A DNA stretch of 64,000 nt from BQJD01 sp965652415. GTDB lineage: Bacteria; Pseudomonadota; Gammaproteobacteria; Arenicellales; CAJQKF01. The notes under the pieces are model-generated. The model was not told where the DNA came from. It did not search any database and worked only from the letters and a program-made list of their open reading frames with translations. Each line of letters begins with the position of its first letter. Position 1 is the first letter of the stretch. Location of the stretch: assembly GCA_965652415.1 (NCBI GenBank), contig CBFGVH010000003.1, forward strand, positions 5,395 through 69,394, written 5' to 3'. A program made the position numbers and the translations under genes. Below, piece by piece: positions 18,809-30,731 of the stretch.

Positions 18809-20143
18809 GTGCTGACACCGATCAGGCGCTTGTTTCGCTGGCTGGAAGGCTCCGACCTGACTGCCAATCTCCCCGCGCGGGTACAGGATACGATAAAGGA
18901 AAGGCAGGACGCCAGCGAAATCCTGATCGGCCGGGTGCAGCTGATCTTCATCGTCACCATGGGCGCGCTGTACGCCGTCTCGCCCAAGGCCTTCTCCGAG
19001 GACACGATGTTCGCCCCGGTCCCGTGGGCGATCGTCCTGTACCTCACGTTCACGCTCATCCGGCTCGTCCTCGCCCACCGCCGCACCCTGCCGCGCGCGC
19101 TGCTCGTGTTCTCCGTGGTGCTGGACATGACACTGCTGATGGGCCTGATCTTCAGCTTCCACCTGCAGTACGAGCAGCCGCCGTCGTTCTACCTGAAGGC
19201 GCCGACGATCCTGTACGTGTTCATCTTCATCGCCATCCGCGCGCTGCGCTTCGATCCGCTTTACGTCATCCTTTCGGGCTTTGCGGCATCCCTCGGATGG
19301 CTGCTGCTGGCCGCCTACGCGCTGGCTCTCGCCCCCGCCGAGGCCGGCGTCACCCGCGACTATGCCGAGTACCTGACGTCCAACCGCATACTGATCGGCG
19401 CCGAGCTGGACAAGATCATCTCCATCGCCATCGTCACCACGGTGCTCGCCATCGGCATCGCCCGCGCCCGCGACACGCTGGTGCGTTCGGTGGCGGAGCA
19501 GAGCGCGGTGTCCGACCTGTCGCGGTTTCTGCCGCGCCAGGTGGTCGATCGTTTGCGCTCTTCCGCCACGCGCCTGGAAGCCGGCCACTGCGAGGCCGAC
19601 GAGGCCACCATCCTCTACCTCGACATCGAGTCGTTCACGCGCATCAGCGAGCAGCTCGAGCCCGACGCGCTGGTGGCCGCGCTCAACGACTACTTCGCCG
19701 CCGTCGCCGATCCCATCAACAGGAACGGCGGCGTCATCTGCCAGTTCCAGGGCGACGCCATCCTGGCCAGCTTCAACGTTCCAAACGCGGACCCCGCGCA
19801 CGCCGCGCGCGCCGTCGCCGCCGCGCGCGAGATCCTGGAGCTGACCGCACGCCACACGTTCGGGGGCATGCACTTTCGCGCTCGGATCGGCGTCAACACG
19901 GGCCCGGTCGTGGGCGGACTCGTGGGCACGCCCCACCAGGTCGGCTACACCGTGCACGGAAACGACGTCAACCTGGCAGCGCGACTCGAGCAGTTGAACA
20001 AGGAAACGGGAACACGGCTGCTGATCGCCGAATCGACCCGAGCGAGGGCGGGAGTCGAGGCAGCCGCCCTCGCCGAGGTTGGCGAGTTCGCGATTCGGGG
20101 TCAGACCCGGCCGGTGCGCGTGTTCACCATCGACTCTCCGTGA
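18809..20143 (+). CDS. Membrane-bound class III adenylate/guanylate cyclase
   Basis: This 444-residue protein has six predicted transmembrane segments (about 42-58, 72-90, 96-118, 130-147, 150-175 and 202-219). A short linker leads to a class III cyclase domain (about 262-440). Metal-binding Asp272 (LYLDIESFT) and Asp316 (QGDAIL) are present, as are the transition-state residues Asn388 and Arg392 (DVNLAAR). The adenine-selecting Lys expected four residues before Asp316 is Gln312, and the second selector is Thr381. The start is GTG at 18809, without a strong ribosome site. Product could be cAMP or cGMP. It converges on pccB. Confidence 0.88.
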   Translation: MLTPIRRLFRWLEGSDLTANLPARVQDTIKERQDASEILIGRVQLIFIVTMGALYAVSPKAFSEDTMFAPVPWAIVLYLTFTLIRLVLAHRRTLPRALLVFSVVLDMTLLMGLIFSFHLQYEQPPSFYLKAPTILYVFIFIAIRALRFDPLYVILSGFAASLGWLLLAAYALALAPAEAGVTRDYAEYLTSNRILIGAELDKIISIAIVTTVLAIGIARARDTLVRSVAEQSAVSDLSRFLPRQVVDRLRSSATRLEAGHCEADEATILYLDIESFTRISEQLEPDALVAALNDYFAAVADPINRNGGVICQFQGDAILASFNVPNADPAHAARAVAAAREILELTARHTFGGMHFRARIGVNTGPVVGGLVGTPHQVGYTVHGNDVNLAARLEQLNKETGTRLLIAESTRARAGVEAAALAEVGEFAIRGQTRPVRVFTIDSP

Positions 20144-20167
20144 GCACGCCGCCGTGACGATGGCCGG

Positions 20168-21700
<1,533 letters not shown>

Positions 21701-21747
21701 GGTGCTCGCCTTGTTCGTTGCAAGGGATCCGGCAGCGGCTGGACGAA

Positions 21748-23892
21748 TCAGTCGTCGGACTTGCGGATCAGCTTCAGGACCTCGCCGGCCGCGTGGGGAA
21801 TGTTGGTCCCGGGGCCGTAGACCGCGGCCACGCCGAGGCCCGCGAGCCAGTCGTAGTCCTGCGGCGGAATCACCCCGCCCAGGACCACGATGACGTCGTC
21901 GGCACCGGCCGCCTTCAGTTCGTCCATGACCTGCGGCACGAGAGTCTTGTGGGCCGCGGCCTGCGACGAGATGCCGATGATGTGCACGTCGTTCTCGATC
22001 GCCTGCCGAACGGCCTCGTCGGGCGTCTGGAACAGCGGCCCGATATCGACGTCGAAGCCGAGATCGGCGAAGGCGGTGGCGATGATCCTGGCGCCGCGGT
22101 CGTGGCCGTCCTGGCCCAGCTTGGCGACCAGCATGCGCGGTCTCCTGCCGTGGGCGCTTTCGAACTCGACCACCTCTGCCTTGATGCGCGCGAAGCCCTC
22201 GTCGCCTTCGTAGTGGGAACCGTACACCCCTGATATCGAGCGGATCACGGCGCGGTGCCGGCTGAAGACCTTCTCCAGGGCGTCGGAGATCTCGCCCACA
22301 CTTGCCCGCCGGCGCGCCGCCTCGACGGCCAGCTCGAGCAGGTTGGCGTCGCCGCGTGCGCCCTCGGTCAGCGCCTCGAGCGCCGCCCGGCAGGCCGCCT
22401 CGTCGCGGTCCGCGCGCACCTTCTCGAGTCGCGTCACCTGGGCCTCGCGGACCTTCGTGTTGTCGATGTCGAGGATGTCGACGGCTTCCTCCCTGTCGGC
22501 GATGAACCGGTTGACGCCCACAACCACCTCCTCGCCGCGGTCGATGCGCGCCTGGCGCTCGGCGGCCGCGGCCTCGATGCGCAGCTTGGGCATGCCCGAT
22601 GCCACGGCACGCGTCATGCCGCCCATCTCCTCGACCTCGTCGATGAGCTTGCGCGCCTCGACAACCAGGCTCGCGGTCAGCGATTCGACGTAGTACGAAC
22701 CCCCCAGCGGGTCGACCACGTGACGCACGCCGGTCTCGTGCTGCAGGATGAGCTGGGTGTTGCGGGCGATGCGGGCCGAGAAGTCGGTCGGCAGCGCGAG
22801 CGCCTCGTCGAAGCTGTTGGTGTGCAGCGACTGCGTGCCGCCGAGCACCGCGGCCAACGCCTCGACGGCGGTCCTGACGATGTTGTTGTACGGATCCTTG
22901 CTGGTCAGGCTCACCCCGGAGGTCTGGCAATGGGTGCGCAGCATCAGCGAGCGCTCGTCGGCCGGCGCGAACAATTCCGCCATCAGCTCGGCCCACAGGA
23001 TGCGCGCGGCGCGCAGCTTGGCGATCTCCACGAAGAAGTTCATGCCGATGGCGAAAAAGAACGACAACCGCGGCGCGAACTCGTCGACCGCCAGGCCGCT
23101 GGCGATGGCGGCGCGCACGTACTCGATGCCGTCGGCGATGGTGAACGCCAGCTCCTGCACGCCGGTGGCGCCCGCCTCCTGCATGTGGTAGCCGGAGATC
23201 GACACCGGGTTGAAGCGCGGCATGCGCCGCGAGGTGTAGCCGATGATGTCCGAGACGATTCGCATCGACGGCTCGGGCGGGTAGATGTAGGTGTTGCGCA
23301 CCATGAACTCCTTCAGGATGTCGTTCTGAAGGGTCCCGGTGAGCGCCTCGGGCTTCACGCCCTGCTCCTCGGCGGCGACGATGTACATCGCCATCACCGG
23401 CAGCACCGCGCCGTTCATGGTCATCGACACCGACATGCGATCGAGCGGGATGCCGTCGAACAGGATCTTCATGTCCTCGACGCTGTCGATGGCGACACCG
23501 GCCTTGCCGACGTCGCCGACCACACGCGGGTGGTCGGAGTCGTAGCCGCGGTGGGTGGCAAGGTCGAAGGCGATCGACAGGCCGGCCTGGCCGCTGGCGA
23601 GGTTGCGCCGGTAGAAGGCGTTGGACTCCTCGGCGGTCGAGTAGCCGGCGTACTGGCGCACGGTCCAGGGCCGGCCGGCATACATGGTGGCGCGCGGCCC
23701 GCGGGCGAACGGCGCGAAGCCCGGCAGCGAATCGACGTGGGCGATGGCGTCCAGGTCGGCCGCGGTATAAAGGGGTCTGACCTCGATGCCTTCGGGCGTT
23801 CGCCAGTTGAGCGTCTGCGGATCCTTCCCTTTCAGTTCCTCGGCCGCCCGCGCCCGCCAGGCGTCGAGATCGGGCTTGTCGAATTCGGACAC
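21748..23892 (-). CDS. scpA: Methylmalonyl-CoA mutase (single-chain)
   Basis: This 714-residue adenosylcobalamin enzyme interconverts (R)-methylmalonyl-CoA and succinyl-CoA. The N-terminal TIM barrel (TMYAGRPWTVRQYAGYST) binds the CoA ester. The C-terminal B12 domain has the DGHDRG base-off motif with axial His at about 597. The length equals E. coli ScpA as I recall it. I chose the GTG at 23892, which has AGGAG about 7 nt upstream; in-frame codons before it overlap prpE. prpE ends 13 nt upstream. No meaB chaperone or epimerase gene is adjacent. Confidence 0.95.
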   Translation of the reverse strand: MSEFDKPDLDAWRARAAEELKGKDPQTLNWRTPEGIEVRPLYTAADLDAIAHVDSLPGFAPFARGPRATMYAGRPWTVRQYAGYSTAEESNAFYRRNLASGQAGLSIAFDLATHRGYDSDHPRVVGDVGKAGVAIDSVEDMKILFDGIPLDRMSVSMTMNGAVLPVMAMYIVAAEEQGVKPEALTGTLQNDILKEFMVRNTYIYPPEPSMRIVSDIIGYTSRRMPRFNPVSISGYHMQEAGATGVQELAFTIADGIEYVRAAIASGLAVDEFAPRLSFFFAIGMNFFVEIAKLRAARILWAELMAELFAPADERSLMLRTHCQTSGVSLTSKDPYNNIVRTAVEALAAVLGGTQSLHTNSFDEALALPTDFSARIARNTQLILQHETGVRHVVDPLGGSYYVESLTASLVVEARKLIDEVEEMGGMTRAVASGMPKLRIEAAAAERQARIDRGEEVVVGVNRFIADREEAVDILDIDNTKVREAQVTRLEKVRADRDEAACRAALEALTEGARGDANLLELAVEAARRRASVGEISDALEKVFSRHRAVIRSISGVYGSHYEGDEGFARIKAEVVEFESAHGRRPRMLVAKLGQDGHDRGARIIATAFADLGFDVDIGPLFQTPDEAVRQAIENDVHIIGISSQAAAHKTLVPQVMDELKAAGADDVIVVLGGVIPPQDYDWLAGLGVAAVYGPGTNIPHAAGEVLKLIRKSDD

Positions 23893-23905
23893 GAATCGCT
23901 CCTGG

Positions 23906-25804
<1,899 letters not shown>

Positions 25805-25921
25805 GGTTTCCTCGTCAATTTCGGATTCGCGAATTCGCCGGGTCGGCACCCGCCGCTCGTTGCCGGGAGGCGCCTCCGCGGGGTCCCGATTGCCCCGCCG
25901 CTCCGGTCGGGCTAACATGCC

Positions 25922-25945
25922 TTGCAGTGCACCATGTTAATGCAA
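25922..25945. promoter_or_regulatory. Inverted repeat in the prpE / enoyl-CoA hydratase divergent spacer
   Basis: TTGCA and TGCAA form 5-bp inverted arms 14 nt apart (25922-25926 and 25941-25945), in the AT-richest part of a 170-nt divergent spacer. This could be an operator for a short-chain-acyl regulator, but the arms are short and no regulator gene is adjacent. Confidence 0.2.
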
Positions 25946-25974
25946 TATTTCCCGCTTCACCATCGCCCGACGCC

Positions 25975-26751
25975 ATGACCTACGACAACCTGACCCTCGA
26001 AATCCGCGGCAACGTGGGCCTCGTCACGCTCAATCGGCCCAAGGCGCTCAACGCGCTGAGCTCGGCGCTGATGGACGAGCTGACCGCTGCACTCAGGCGC
26101 TGCGAGGCCGACGACGCGGTCGGCGCCATGGTCGTCACCGGCAGCGAGAAGGCCTTCGCCGCCGGCGCCGACATCGCCGAACTCAAGTCCCACGGCTTCG
26201 CCGACGCCTACCTCGGCGGCCTGATCACCCGCAACTGGGAGGAGATCACCCGCTGCCGCAAGCCGATCATCGCCGCGGTGGCCGGCTACGCGCTCGGCGG
26301 CGGCTGCGAACTGGCGATGATGTGCGATTTCATCCTCGCCGCCGACAATGCGAAGTTCGGCCAGCCGGAGATCCGCCTCGGCGTGGTGCCCGGCGCCGGC
26401 GGCAGCCAGCGCCTGACCCGCTTCGTCGGCAAGTCCAAGGCCATGGAGATGTGCCTGACCGGGCGCATGATGGACGCGGCGGAGGCCGAGCGCTCGGGCC
26501 TGGTGAGCCGCATCGTGCCGCTGGACGAACTCGTCGAGGAGGCCGTGAAGACGGCCGCCGAGATCGCGGGCTACTCGCGGCCCGCGGTGTTCGCGGCCAA
26601 GGACCTCGTCAACCGCGCCTACGAGACCACCCTGTCCGAGGGTGTGCGCGCCGAGCGCTTCACCTTCCAGGCGCTGTTCGCCACCGAGGACAAGGACGAG
26701 GGCATGGCGGCGTTCCTCGAAAAGCGCCCACCCGAGTGGAAGCACCGCTGA
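25975..26751 (+). CDS. Enoyl-CoA hydratase (crotonase family)
   Basis: This 258-residue crotonase hydrates trans-2-enoyl-CoA in beta-oxidation or amino-acid/short-chain acyl degradation. Both catalytic glutamates are present: Glu112 in GGGCELAMMCD and Glu132 in GQPEIRLGVVPGAGG. The oxyanion-hole segment AAGADIAEL is at 62-70. The sequence is very close to the mitochondrial short-chain hydratase pattern. I use the ATG at 25975, matching the family N-terminus. It lies divergent to prpE and 18 nt before mtnA. Confidence 0.93.
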   Translation: MTYDNLTLEIRGNVGLVTLNRPKALNALSSALMDELTAALRRCEADDAVGAMVVTGSEKAFAAGADIAELKSHGFADAYLGGLITRNWEEITRCRKPIIAAVAGYALGGGCELAMMCDFILAADNAKFGQPEIRLGVVPGAGGSQRLTRFVGKSKAMEMCLTGRMMDAAEAERSGLVSRIVPLDELVEEAVKTAAEIAGYSRPAVFAAKDLVNRAYETTLSEGVRAERFTFQALFATEDKDEGMAAFLEKRPPEWKHR

Positions 26752-26769
26752 GCGGCCGGGTGCAGCATC

Positions 26770-27861
26770 ATGCGCGTTGGTGAAACCTGGTACCGGTCGA
26801 TCTGGCGCGAGCCGGGTTCGAACCTCGTGCGTGCCATCGACCAGACGGCGCTGCCGCACCGGCTGCGGTTCTTCGAACTCGCCACGGTCGACGATGCCGT
26901 CACCGCCATCCGCCACATGAAGGTGCGCGGCGCACCCCTGATCGGCGCCACCGCCGCCTACGGCATCGCCCTGGCGCTGGCCGGAAGGGACGACGAGGCG
27001 AGCCTCGAGCGCGCTGCCGAGGCTCTTCTGGCGGCGCGCCCGACCGCCGTCAACCTGCGCTGGGCGGTCGAACGAATGATCCGTATTCTCGCCGGCGCGG
27101 CGCCCGGCGAGCGCGTGCACACGGCATTCGCCGAGGCCGACCGGCTGTGCGACGAGGACGCTGCCTGCAACGAGGCGATCGGCGTTCACGGTGTCGAACT
27201 CATCAGGGGCTGCGCAGACAAGACAGGAACGACGATCAACGTGCTCACGCACTGCAATGCGGGCTGGCTGGCCACGGTGGACTGGGGCACCGCATTGGCG
27301 CCGATCTATCGCGCCCACGACGAGGGCATCGACGTGCACGTGTGGGTGGACGAGACCCGGCCGCGCAACCAGGGCGCGGCGCTGACCATGTGGGAGCTGA
27401 TGAACCACGGCGTTCCCTGCACGCTGATCGTCGACAATGCGGGCGGACACCTGATGCAGCGCGGCCAGGTCGACGTGGTTATCGTCGGCTCGGACCGCAC
27501 GACGGCTACCGGGGATGTCTGCAACAAGATCGGCACCTACCTCAAGGCCCTGGCGGCGGCCGACAACGGCGTGCCGTTCCACGTCGCCCTGCCGGCCTCG
27601 ACGATCGATCTCTCCGCCACCGACGGCGGCGCGATCCCCATCGAGGAACGCGACGGGCGCGAGGTGCTGCGGGTAGCCGGCGAGCACGAGGGCGAAATCC
27701 TCGACGTTGCCATCGCCCCGGCCGGGGCGCGGGCCGCCAATCCCGCCTTCGACGTCACCCCCGCCCGACTGGTGACGGGCTACATCACCGAACACGGCGC
27801 CGGGCCCGACATCATCGAGCTGTCCGGGTCCGACGCCCGAAGCGAAGCGTGCGCCGGTTAG
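26770..27861 (+). CDS. mtnA: S-methyl-5-thioribose-1-phosphate isomerase
   Basis: This 363-residue enzyme converts methylthioribose-1-phosphate to methylthioribulose-1-phosphate in the methionine salvage pathway. The eIF2B-like fold carries the catalytic Cys162 (THCNAG) and Asp242 (GSDRTT). The N-terminal MKVRGAPLIGATAAYG loop is diagnostic. The other salvage genes (mtnB, C, D, K or P) are not in the window. It probably shares a transcript with the upstream enoyl-CoA hydratase and is followed by a hairpin terminator. Confidence 0.94.
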   Translation: MRVGETWYRSIWREPGSNLVRAIDQTALPHRLRFFELATVDDAVTAIRHMKVRGAPLIGATAAYGIALALAGRDDEASLERAAEALLAARPTAVNLRWAVERMIRILAGAAPGERVHTAFAEADRLCDEDAACNEAIGVHGVELIRGCADKTGTTINVLTHCNAGWLATVDWGTALAPIYRAHDEGIDVHVWVDETRPRNQGAALTMWELMNHGVPCTLIVDNAGGHLMQRGQVDVVIVGSDRTTATGDVCNKIGTYLKALAAADNGVPFHVALPASTIDLSATDGGAIPIEERDGREVLRVAGEHEGEILDVAIAPAGARAANPAFDVTPARLVTGYITEHGAGPDIIELSGSDARSEACAG

Positions 27862-27870
27862 CGCCGGCCG

Positions 27871-27897
27871 AGCCCGGGCATCAACCTGCCGGGCTTT
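27871..27897 (+). terminator. Terminator after mtnA
   Basis: A 7-bp stem AGCCCGG / CCGGGCT with an 11-nt loop is followed directly by TTT, 10 nt after the mtnA stop codon. The U-run is short. Confidence 0.55.
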
Positions 27898-27914
27898 ACG
27901 GACGAGGACCGAGT

Positions 27915-27955
27915 GCGGTTAAATGACCGCTACCGACCGGCCTGCTTCCGGCCGG
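27915..27955 (+). other. Two small stem-loops in the dppA leader
   Basis: GCGGT/ACCGC (27915-27930, loop TAAATG) and CCGGCC/GGCCGG (27937-27955, 7-nt loop) follow each other in the 125-nt leader of the dpp operon. I see no known riboswitch fold. They may belong to termination of the upstream transcript or to leader-mRNA stability. Confidence 0.35.
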
Positions 27956-28022
27956 CAATTCACGAACGATAAGCACACCCTGCAAGGACGCCAAACGAAG
28001 GATCATCAGAGGTGAGATCATC

Positions 28023-29615
28023 ATGAAACGTACCTTGATCAATACCGCCGTGACGCTGGGGCTGCTCGTTTCCCCTGCGGCCCTGGCGGCCAAGACACTC
28101 GTGTTCTGCTCCGAAGGCAGTCCCGAGGGCTTCAATCCCTCGCTGTATACAGCGGGAACGACCTTCGACGCGTCGTCGCGGGCCGTGTACAACCGGCTGG
28201 TGGAGTTCGAGCGCGGCACCACCAAGATCGTGCCCGCCCTGGCCGAGACCTGGTCGGTTTCCGACGACGGCCTGGAGTACACCTTCAACCTGCGCCAGGG
28301 CGTGAAGTTCCATACCACGGCCGACTTCACCCCGAGCCGCGACTTCAACGCCGACGACGTCATCTACAGCTTCATGCGCCAGTTCGACAAGGAGCATCCC
28401 TATCACGGCGTGTCCGGCGGCGCCTACGAGTATTTCAACGCCATGTCGATGCCCGATCTCCTCAAGGAGATCGTCAAGGTCGACGACCATACCGTGAAGT
28501 TCGTGCTCAACCGGCCCGAGGCGCCCATGATCGCCAACCTGGCGATGGACTTCGCATCCATCCTGTCGGCCGAGTACGCCGACCAGATGCTGGCCGCCGG
28601 CACCCCCGAGAAAGTCGATCTCAGCCCGGTCGGCACCGGGCCGTTCCAGCTGGTCGCCTACCAGAAGGACGCGGTGATCCGCTACCAGGCGCATCCCGAG
28701 TACTGGGCCGGCAAGGCGGCCATCGACAACCTCGTGTTCGCCATCACCCAGGATCCGTCGGTGCGCTACCAGAAGCTCAAGGCCGGCGAGTGCCACGTGA
28801 TGCCCTACCCCAACCCGGCGGACATCGAGGCGATGCGCACCGATGCGGACGTCAACCTGCTCGAGCAGGAAGGTCTGAACGTCGGCTACCTCGCCTACAA
28901 CACCCAGCAGCCGCCCTTCGACAACGCCAAGGTGCGCAAGGCGCTGAACATGGCTGTCAACAAGGAGGCGATCATCGACGCGGTGTTCCAGGGCGCCGGC
29001 ACCATCGCCAAGAACCCGATCCCGCCGACCATCTGGTCGTACAACGAGAACACCGTCGACGATCCCTACGATCCCGAGGCGGCGAAGGCGATGCTTGCCG
29101 AGGCGGGCATTTCCGGTCTCAAGACCAAGATCTGGGCGATGCCCGTTCAGCGCCCGTACAACCCCAACGCCCGCCGCATGGCCGAGCTGATCCAGGCCGA
29201 CTGGGCGGCCGTCGGCGTCGAGGCGGAGATCGTCTCCTACGAGTGGGGCGAGTACCTCGAGCGCTCCAAGGCGGTCGACCGCGACGGCGCGGTGCTGCTC
29301 GGCTGGACCGGCGACAACGGCGACCCGGACAACTTCCTGGCCGTGCTGCTCGGCTGTGACGGCGTCGGCGGCGCCAACCGCGCCCAGTGGTGCCACCAGC
29401 CCTTCGAGGACCTGATCCAGAAGGCCAAGGTGGTCAGCGACGTGGCGGAACGCACCCGGCTCTACGAGGAAGCCCAGCTCGTCTTCAAGGAGCAGGCGCC
29501 GTGGGCGACCATCGCGCACTCGGTGGTGTACAAGCCGGTGCGCCCCGAGGTGGTGGACTTCCGCATCGATCCCTTCGGCGGTCACGTCTTCTACGGCGTG
29601 GACCTGAAGGAGTAA
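28023..29615 (+). CDS. dppA: Dipeptide ABC transporter substrate-binding protein
   Basis: This 530-residue periplasmic receptor of the SBP_bac_5 family has a signal peptide (residues 1-22) with mature start KTLVFCSEGSPEGFNPSLYTAGTT region as in DppA. The Cys pair expected of DppA (Cys in LVFCSEG, others near 255 and 440-455) is present. It delivers di- or short peptides, or related ligands such as 5-aminolevulinate or haem in some species, to the DppBC channel. It is the first gene of dppABCDF. A stable hairpin follows its stop codon. Confidence 0.92.
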   Translation: MKRTLINTAVTLGLLVSPAALAAKTLVFCSEGSPEGFNPSLYTAGTTFDASSRAVYNRLVEFERGTTKIVPALAETWSVSDDGLEYTFNLRQGVKFHTTADFTPSRDFNADDVIYSFMRQFDKEHPYHGVSGGAYEYFNAMSMPDLLKEIVKVDDHTVKFVLNRPEAPMIANLAMDFASILSAEYADQMLAAGTPEKVDLSPVGTGPFQLVAYQKDAVIRYQAHPEYWAGKAAIDNLVFAITQDPSVRYQKLKAGECHVMPYPNPADIEAMRTDADVNLLEQEGLNVGYLAYNTQQPPFDNAKVRKALNMAVNKEAIIDAVFQGAGTIAKNPIPPTIWSYNENTVDDPYDPEAAKAMLAEAGISGLKTKIWAMPVQRPYNPNARRMAELIQADWAAVGVEAEIVSYEWGEYLERSKAVDRDGAVLLGWTGDNGDPDNFLAVLLGCDGVGGANRAQWCHQPFEDLIQKAKVVSDVAERTRLYEEAQLVFKEQAPWATIAHSVVYKPVRPEVVDFRIDPFGGHVFYGVDLKE

Positions 29616-29646
29616 CGCCCGGGACACCGCTGTCCCGTTCGTAGGA

Positions 29647-29674
29647 CGGAGGAGGCCGCCCGCGGCCTCCTCCG
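29647..29674 (+). terminator. Intra-operon hairpin after dppA
   Basis: This is a perfect 12-bp stem (CGGAGGAGGCCG with CGGCCTCCTCCG) around a 4-nt CCCG loop, 31 nt after the dppA stop and 43 nt before dppB. There is no U-tract, so it is more likely a partial terminator or a 3' stabiliser. Such hairpins are common after receptor genes and raise receptor mRNA over permease mRNA. Confidence 0.6.
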
Positions 29675-29716
29675 CAGCGTGAGCCGCGGCACCGCTCGCG
29701 GACACCGGGGACCGGC

Positions 29717-30727
29717 ATGCTGCGATTCGTACTGACCCGGCTCGGCCTGGTGATCCCGACCTTCATCGGGATCACGCTTCTGACCTTCGCCATGATCCGC
29801 CTGGTGCCGGGCGATCCCATCGAGCTGCTCGCCGGCGAGCGCGGCATCTCCACCGAGCGCCACGCCGAACTGCGCGCCATCTACGGCTTCGACAAGCCGC
29901 TGCTCGAACAGTACTGGATCTACGTCAAGGGCATTCTCTCGGGCGACCTCGGCCGCTCCATCGTCACCCGCCAGCCGGTGCTCGACGAGTTCTTCACCTT
30001 GTTCCCCGCCACCATCGAGCTTTCCCTTTGCGCGCTCATATTCGCACTGGCGCTCGGGCTGCCGGCGGGCATACTTGCTGCCGTGCGCCGCGGCTCGGTA
30101 TTCGACCACACCGTGATGGGCGCCGCGCTGACCGGCTACTCCATGCCGATCTTCTGGTGGGGGCTCCTGCTCATCATCCTGTTCTCCGGCATCCTCGGCT
30201 GGACGCCGGTATCGGGCCGGATCTCCCTGATGTTCTACTTCGAGCCGGTCACGGGCTTCATGCTCATCGACAGCCTGTTGTCGGGCCAGGACGGCGCCTT
30301 CGCTTCGGCGCTGTCCCACCTGGTACTGCCGGCCATCGTGCTCGGCACCATTCCGCTGGCGGTCATCGCCCGCCAGACCCGCTCGGCCATGCTCGAAGTA
30401 CTCGGAGAGGACTACGTGCGCACCGCCCGCGCCAAGGGCCTCGCCCCGTGGCGGGTGATCGGCATCCACGCCCTGCGCAACGCGCTGATCCCGGTGATCA
30501 CCGTGATCGGCCTGCAGGTGGGCGTGATGTTCGCCGGCGCGGTGCTTACCGAGACGATATTCTCCTGGCCGGGGATCGGCAAATGGCTGATCGACTCGAT
30601 CAGCCGGCGCGACTACCCCTCGGTGCAGGGCGGCATCCTGCTGATCGCCACCACGGTGATCCTCGTCAACCTGCTGGTGGACCTGGTGTACGGACTGGTC
30701 AACCCGCGCATCCGCCACCGCCGCTGA
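29717..30727 (+). CDS. dppB: Dipeptide ABC transporter permease DppB
   Basis: This 336-residue inner-membrane permease has an N-terminal transmembrane helix (LRFVLTRLGLVIPTFIGITLLTF region), the MRLVPGDP-like IRLVPGDPI motif, and five further helices. The EAA loop is present as DYVRTARAKGLAPWRVIGIHALRNAL. With DppC it forms the channel for peptides delivered by DppA. It lies 102 nt after dppA and 4 nt before dppC. Confidence 0.94.
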   Translation: MLRFVLTRLGLVIPTFIGITLLTFAMIRLVPGDPIELLAGERGISTERHAELRAIYGFDKPLLEQYWIYVKGILSGDLGRSIVTRQPVLDEFFTLFPATIELSLCALIFALALGLPAGILAAVRRGSVFDHTVMGAALTGYSMPIFWWGLLLIILFSGILGWTPVSGRISLMFYFEPVTGFMLIDSLLSGQDGAFASALSHLVLPAIVLGTIPLAVIARQTRSAMLEVLGEDYVRTARAKGLAPWRVIGIHALRNALIPVITVIGLQVGVMFAGAVLTETIFSWPGIGKWLIDSISRRDYPSVQGGILLIATTVILVNLLVDLVYGLVNPRIRHRR

Positions 30728-30731
30728 GGCC

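Noticed and set aside
27862..28022. Possible riboswitch in the dppA leader or SAM riboswitch linked to mtnA
   Set aside because: Only short independent hairpins are seen, with no conserved SAM, cobalamin or glycine aptamer cores, and mtnA lies upstream of the region.
29681..29716. Possible small ORF between dppA and dppB
   Set aside because: The space is only about 100 nt, occupied by a hairpin, with no start codon and ribosome site combination.
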